Below, in pieces: positions 59,825 through 64,000 of a stretch of DNA of 64,000 nucleotides (positions within the stretch are counted from its first letter, which is position 1; every line of letters starts with the position of its first letter). Under the pieces are notes generated by a model, which saw nothing but the letters and a program-made list of their open reading frames with translations, ran no database searches and was not told the origin of the DNA. Position numbers and translations under genes: made by a program. Source of the stretch: Caldilineaceae bacterium (GTDB lineage: Bacteria > Chloroflexota > Anaerolineae > Caldilineales > Caldilineaceae); contig JACKBC010000005.1 in the NCBI GenBank assembly GCA_020634755.1, positions 62,001 to 126,000 on the forward strand, in the 5' to 3' direction.

Positions 59825-61329
59825 TGTTTGGAAAGCTGTTGCTGAATCATGCGATTCATCGATTCAACGCGCTCTTTTTTCTGCATAATGCGGGTCAGGC
59901 GACTTTGATACTGCTCCAAAACGGCCCGCTCCACATTGGCGGTGCGCAATTGTTCACTTTTAAAGCTGCGCAGCTGGCGAAACTGATCCTGCACATTTTG
60001 TAGCTCATCATTGCGCACAGAAATAATGTGGCGCAGCGCCGCATCCAACGCCGCATCCGGGATATCCCTTTGGGCAGCCAGCCACTGGGCAATCTCCCCA
60101 TCCTGCTGTTGCAGCTGACGCAAGTCAATGGGCTTTTCTGGCGTAGGGCTTACGCGCGGCGCCTGAGCGCTGGCCTGGCTCACGTGGGCTGGGCTCCATG
60201 TGCTTGTTTCCTGGTTTTCTGGCGCTTCTTTATGCGCTGCCAATTCAAAAATTACGCCATCCTCAGCATTGAGCCAAAGCACCGGCGCCCCAAAGCCAAA
60301 GCTATCCGGCTCCAGCGCGTAGAGATTGCTGCGCGCATAGCCAACGGCGGCATCAATCGCCCCGGGGACGGAGCCGGCGATCAGTTCTTCGTATAGATAG
60401 CGTGTGAAATCGGCCCCGTTCTGCGCCAGCACTTCAAACTGCATGGCCACTACGGCGGGAATCCCCGTCTGCAAAAGCTGTGGACCCACCGTGCTAAAAG
60501 GCGTGCGGTCGGAGACGCGGCCGGCCAGACAGACGTTGAGCACCACCAGCTTGACCGATGTGGCGCGCTGCAAAATTACGCGCAGCGAGCTGGCGGGCGT
60601 CCACGTGGGTTGGCCCTGTTTCCAGAGCAGAATCCCTTCGGGCTGGCCATGACCAATCAGGTGCAGGATGTCGGGCTGTGCGGCCTCAATCGTGCGGCGC
60701 AATTCTACAATGTCGAACTGTCCGGTTTGGCTAATCACCTGAAAGTGCCGGGAACCGACCGCGGCCACAATGCGTTGAATCTCTTCTAGTTCGCGTGTGG
60801 CGTCGATTTGGCCGGTAGGATCCGCGGGGGCCACGACTAGAATTTTGACCGGCGGTGTGGTGCGCAGCGGGCGCGCGGCCCCGACGTGGCGAAACAGATT
60901 TTCCACGCGCACCAACGGCGTTTGCGCACTGGCGGCAAAGGGTTGGTTGCGGTCGCGGTCGTAGAGCGCTTCCCACGGCAAACAGGCCACGGCAGGCGGC
61001 AGTAGGGCCAGCCGCAAACGGATGCCCGCCGCCAGGCCCGAATCCAGATCCCCGCGGGCGCTGATCCAAAGGTCGCGCACGGCTCCTTGCATGAGATCAT
61101 CAAAGAGAGTCTGCCCCATCTCCATTAAACGCTGACTGCCGGGGCGCTGGGTCGGGTCAGCAAGCTGATTTACGGCGGCCTGCCAAAAGGGCGCGTGAAT
61201 ATCTTGTGTAACGATTCCCTCGGCCGTGCGGGCGCGATACGCCACCGTGACGGGATAAGGCTGGGATGGTCCAGCTGCATGCGGGGGGCGCACTGTCACA
61301 TCAAAAGGGATAAAGCGATGTTCTGGCAT
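59821..61329 (-). CDS. CHAT-domain caspase-like protease
   Basis: The 502-residue product (ATG at 61329; the frame opens at 61377) has an N-terminal uncharacterised domain (1-150) and a CHAT domain. The catalytic histidine is at ILHLIGHGQPEG (His227) and the cysteine at VVLNVCLAGR (Cys267), 40 residues apart. The C-terminal 100 residues are charged and probably coiled-coil. CHAT proteases are the bacterial relatives of separase/caspase and are used in defence and programmed death, or in signal-linked proteolysis. There is no obvious sensor or effector here, only the downstream membrane fusion gene with which it overlaps. Confidence 0.85.
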   Translation of the reverse strand: MPEHRFIPFDVTVRPPHAAGPSQPYPVTVAYRARTAEGIVTQDIHAPFWQAAVNQLADPTQRPGSQRLMEMGQTLFDDLMQGAVRDLWISARGDLDSGLAAGIRLRLALLPPAVACLPWEALYDRDRNQPFAASAQTPLVRVENLFRHVGAARPLRTTPPVKILVVAPADPTGQIDATRELEEIQRIVAAVGSRHFQVISQTGQFDIVELRRTIEAAQPDILHLIGHGQPEGILLWKQGQPTWTPASSLRVILQRATSVKLVVLNVCLAGRVSDRTPFSTVGPQLLQTGIPAVVAMQFEVLAQNGADFTRYLYEELIAGSVPGAIDAAVGYARSNLYALEPDSFGFGAPVLWLNAEDGVIFELAAHKEAPENQETSTWSPAHVSQASAQAPRVSPTPEKPIDLRQLQQQDGEIAQWLAAQRDIPDAALDAALRHIISVRNDELQNVQDQFRQLRSFKSEQLRTANVERAVLEQYQSRLTRIMQKKERVESMNRMIQQQLSKQ

Positions 61330-61504
61330 AGTTTGACAATGTCTTTCTTTGCGCCGTACAATAGAAAAATGGGACATGGTTTATGTTCATCTGCAAGAGC
61401 CCATTTTATTTCATGTAATTGCGGTATCCTTGCCGCACGTTTTGTGTAACTTCACGTTTTGTATAACTTTTTGTTTGCGTTTAATTTCCCTAGGGAGCAA
61501 CCCA

Positions 61505-62467
61505 TTGGCAAGCTGGACTGAGCTAGTGCGCGGATGGTGGGGCAACCGCGGAGCGCCGCCCAAACGGCCGCAACCCAGGCGCCCTGCCACCGATAGCATT
61601 GTACATACAATCGAGCAACAGGTAGAAAAAGAGCGCCCCGTCGATTATCGGGACCGGATTAGCGTGGTGACCTGGCTGGTGGTTTTTGGTCTGGGCGTCA
61701 GCCTGGTCTTTAGTTCGCCCAACCTCTTGACGGTCAGCATGGTTGTGCTGGGTTCGCCGGTCTCCTTCTCGATTACAGACCGGGTAATTGTGGCCATGTT
61801 TATGGCCTGCCTAAGCGCAGCCAGCACCCAAAGCGTCATTGGCGTCCATCCAGCGTTGCACAGACGCACTGAATCGCGACAGCGGACTTGGGCCTTTTGG
61901 GCGCTGCCCATGGCGTTGACCATTATCGCCACCTATTTGCTGCCGCTGGCGCCCACGCCATCCATGCAGGTCATTGGGCTGCTGGCCAGCGGTGCGTTAA
62001 TTGCGCTGGCTCTTTTTTGCCTCTATGCCACCGTGGAATGGGGGCAGCCTGGTTTTCGACGCGCGCGCTTTGTACTCAACGTCATGGCGTATGGTTCGGC
62101 GCTGCTGCTCTTTGTGTTTATTTATCAGAGCCGCACGCGCAGCCTGCTTTCGGCCACGGTCATTGCCATTACGGCTACGCTGTTGGCCATTGAAATCCTG
62201 CGCAACTCAACGCGCCGCGCCGATATGGTCTTTACATATGGCGCAATAGTTGGGTTGGTGTTGGGTCAGGCCACCTGGGCGCTCAATTATTGGCCGGTGC
62301 CTGCGCTGACGGGGGGGCTGCTGCTGCTGGTTGTCTTTTACCTCATGGTAGGCATTGCCCAACAAGGGCTTCAAGATCGGCTCACCGGTCGCATTCTATT
62401 GGAGTTTGCTCTCTTTACATTGCTTGCGCTTATCCTCATTTTTGCCGTGGGACCAGGCTTGGGCTAA
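61505..62467 (+). CDS. multi-pass membrane protein of unknown function
   Basis: The frame is open from 61349, but TTG at 61505 with GGGAG seven bases before it is the likely start, giving 320 residues. An earlier start would overlap the divergent CHAT gene. A charged cytoplasmic N-terminus (1-50, Pro/Arg rich) is followed by seven or eight hydrophobic segments, for example VVTWLVVFGLGVSLVFSS and ALTGGLLLLVVFYLMVGIAQ. GLQDRLTGRILLEF stands before the last helix. It resembles Chloroflexota membrane proteins of the DUF5656 type, but I cannot confirm that. Confidence 0.65.
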   Translation: MASWTELVRGWWGNRGAPPKRPQPRRPATDSIVHTIEQQVEKERPVDYRDRISVVTWLVVFGLGVSLVFSSPNLLTVSMVVLGSPVSFSITDRVIVAMFMACLSAASTQSVIGVHPALHRRTESRQRTWAFWALPMALTIIATYLLPLAPTPSMQVIGLLASGALIALALFCLYATVEWGQPGFRRARFVLNVMAYGSALLLFVFIYQSRTRSLLSATVIAITATLLAIEILRNSTRRADMVFTYGAIVGLVLGQATWALNYWPVPALTGGLLLLVVFYLMVGIAQQGLQDRLTGRILLEFALFTLLALILIFAVGPGLG

Positions 62468-62493
62468 AGAAATAAGATGCTTCTGTTGCTAAA

Positions 62494-63594
62494 TCAAGCC
62501 GGGACCATATCGCGATATTCTTCGGCGGCGGCCAGCAGGCGCATGGTTCCGCTCTGCCACAGCGGCCAATTGCTTGGGCGGCGCACAAGATCCAGCAGCA
62601 CGTCTGTAAAGAGTGCGTTGATGGGCGTGTGGACCCCCAATTGTTTGCCATATTTCACCACGGCGCCGTTAAGCCACGCCACTTCGCTGTGTCGCTTCTC
62701 CTGCAATAAATCTTGAAAAAGCCCCGGCATCTTGTTGCCGCGAATGTTGCGCACCTGGTCGCTCAACAATTGGCGGGCCAGCGCCTTGGGGCCATAGCAG
62801 ACCACGGGCGCCAGCATGGCCGACGCATGGCTGCCAATGTTGATGGGCTTGATTTTGGCGGCGCGCATGACGCACCACGCCTCTCGCCACGCTTCGGTTT
62901 CTAAATTGGCCAATGCTGCATTGGCAAAAACCTGTGGGGCGGGCAGCCGCAAAATGGCGCAAGTGGCGTTGCCCAACATGGTCATAAGCAGCCGGGTCCA
63001 TTTGAGCGCGTGGGGATTGGCGTATGGCACGGCAGAAAAACCGGCCCGCTGCAACACGCTTTGCAGCGCCTCAAACTGCTTTTGCGGAACTGCCGGATGC
63101 CAACAGCTCAACCCTAGATCATAACGCTCTTTTTCAATAAAAAGATGACCCGGCGCCTGCACGTCCACCGGTGTGGCAATGATGCCTGCCACCACGTGAG
63201 CGGGGCTGAGCATTTTGGCAATAATCTGCTCGTTGCCCACCCCATTTTGCAGGCTGAGCACCACCGGCAGCGGTCGACCATGTTTTTGCGCCGCCAGCCT
63301 CAGCTGGTTAATGGCCGCTTCGGTGTCGTAACTTTTGACGGTCAGAATGGCGGCATCAAAGGGCTGGGAAGCGTGCTGAAAGGCTTGCTCAGTTGTGCTG
63401 AAGAGCTGCACATTGCGGACGTGCTGCTCGCCTTTGTGTGAAGACAAAATCAAACCGGGGCGCCGGCGCACCACTTCTTCCACCACCGGTCGGCCCACCA
63501 GCGTCACGCGTACATCGTTTGCAGCATGATGATGCGCCACCTTGCCGCCTACCAGACAGCCGATAGCGCCAGCGCCAATGATTAATAAGTTCAT
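62494..63594 (-). CDS. panE: 2-dehydropantoate 2-reductase family protein
   Basis: The ketopantoate reductase family reduces a 2-oxo acid with NADPH, in pantothenate synthesis or otherwise. The 366-residue protein has the Rossmann motif IIGAGAIGCLVGG (5-17), AAILTVKSYDT, the SLQNGVGNEQII loop and a C-terminal helical domain with NPHALKWTRLLMTMLGNA (the lysine acting as general acid) and EVAWLNGAVVKYG. It is somewhat longer than the typical 300, so its substrate may differ from ketopantoate. It overlaps the ptsI stop as ATGA. Confidence 0.82.
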   Translation of the reverse strand: MNLLIIGAGAIGCLVGGKVAHHHAANDVRVTLVGRPVVEEVVRRRPGLILSSHKGEQHVRNVQLFSTTEQAFQHASQPFDAAILTVKSYDTEAAINQLRLAAQKHGRPLPVVLSLQNGVGNEQIIAKMLSPAHVVAGIIATPVDVQAPGHLFIEKERYDLGLSCWHPAVPQKQFEALQSVLQRAGFSAVPYANPHALKWTRLLMTMLGNATCAILRLPAPQVFANAALANLETEAWREAWCVMRAAKIKPINIGSHASAMLAPVVCYGPKALARQLLSDQVRNIRGNKMPGLFQDLLQEKRHSEVAWLNGAVVKYGKQLGVHTPINALFTDVLLDLVRRPSNWPLWQSGTMRLLAAAEEYRDMVPA

Positions 63595-64000
63595 AAAGCC
63601 ATGAGCAGTTCACGCACCTGACGGCTATTTTGACATTTTAAAGCCTGCTCGGCCAGCTGTCGGCAGCTAAGCAAGTTGCACTGCCGCACGGCCTGCTTGA
63701 CCAGCGCCACGGCAGCGGGCGTTACGCTCAATTCATTCATGCCCAGCCCCAACAGCAGCGGAATGGCGGTGGCATCGCTGGCAATTTCGCCACAAATCGA
63801 CACTGGAATTCCCGCCTGCCGTCCCGCACGACCGATGTGGCTCATAATTTTGATCATGGCTGGATGCAGTGGATCGGCCATGGCGGCCACCGAGGCGTTG
63901 GTGCGATCTACGGCCAGAATGTATTGGGCCAGATCATTGACGCCAATGCTCAAAAAGTCGACCAGCGTGGCCATCTGTTCAATCATGAGCGCGGCGGCGG
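63591..64000 (-). CDS. ptsI: phosphoenolpyruvate--protein phosphotransferase (enzyme I), C-terminal part only
   Basis: Enzyme I passes phosphate from phosphoenolpyruvate to HPr in the sugar phosphotransferase system. Only the C-terminal about 135 residues are in the window: AALMIEQMATLVDFLSIGVNDLAQYILAVDRTN is the characteristic barrel end, and VSICGEIASDATAIPLLLGLGMNELSVTPAAV carries the conserved Cys in the V-S-I-C-G-E motif that protonates the pyruvate enolate. The gene continues beyond the window. A PEP synthase-like protein with the same barrel is the alternative but less likely. Confidence 0.85.
   Translation of the reverse strand, partial: AAALMIEQMATLVDFLSIGVNDLAQYILAVDRTNASVAAMADPLHPAMIKIMSHIGRAGRQAGIPVSICGEIASDATAIPLLLGLGMNELSVTPAAVALVKQAVRQCNLLSCRQLAEQALKCQNSRQVRELLMAL

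Overview
The window reads as a contiguous stretch of a chromosome from a GC-moderate, probably Gram-positive-like (monoderm) member of the Chloroflexota, perhaps Anaerolineae/Caldilineae. This placement is inference. It rests on the style of the dcw cluster (murC-murB-ddl-ftsQ-ftsA-ftsZ), a class II (B12) ribonucleotide reductase next to nrdR, a DnaG zinc motif with a C-x3-C spacing, secreted proteins with Thr/Pro-rich linkers and a 'YLPLV'-type motif, and the absence of any outer-membrane gene. No phage, plasmid, CRISPR array or intact insertion sequence was seen.

Layout. 1-7.8 kb: cell wall and division genes, closed by a strong terminator. 8.7-12.1 kb: nrdR and nrdJ, ending convergently with a DUF2085-like membrane protein at a 52-bp perfect palindrome. 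13.4-18.0 kb: a peptide-type ABC importer (lipoprotein plus two permeases, no ATPases) and a lipoprotein cytochrome c. 18.6-23.4 kb: a membrane-anchored PP2C-like phosphatase with a long repetitive exterior, and a kelch/DUF11 surface protein. 23.5-27.8 kb: an APH-type kinase, tRNA-Ser(GGA), SRP RNA, a DinB-like protein, rsmE and prmA. 28.0-29.5 kb: a thioredoxin-NHL protein whose first redox cysteine codon is an in-frame TGA, so a candidate selenoprotein. 29.7-34.7 kb: small-molecule catabolism genes (enolase-superfamily dehydratase, M20 amidohydrolase, cupin, GntR regulator) around a 143-bp tandem repeat. 35.1-38.1 kb: 2-oxoacid:ferredoxin oxidoreductase korAB. 38.3-47.1 kb: SirB1-like protein, an unrecognised 609-aa protein, SCP2 protein, dnaG, sigma factor rpoD, and a MetE-like protein. 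47.1-52.8 kb: VOC protein, LarA-type racemase, SMP-30 lactonase, DinB-like protein, a two-gene C39-peptidase cassette, sulfatase. 53.2-61.3 kb: a chitinase-metallopeptidase fusion, a glycosidase-like/O-antigen-ligase fusion, and a CHAT protease. 61.5-64 kb: membrane protein, panE-like gene and the end of ptsI.

Two features stand out. First, the TGA in the thioredoxin motif C-[TGA]-I-N-C of the NHL protein, followed at the right distance by a small hairpin resembling a bacterial SECIS. Second, several families of short (about 80-98 bp) inverted-terminal-repeat elements fill the intergenic spaces. One family (here R1, seven copies) lies upstream of start codons every time, and another (R2, five copies) lies just downstream of stop codons every time. 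This suggests they serve as, or are tolerated only as, promoter/leader and 3'-end modules. All coordinates were derived by eye, and no database or folding software was used.
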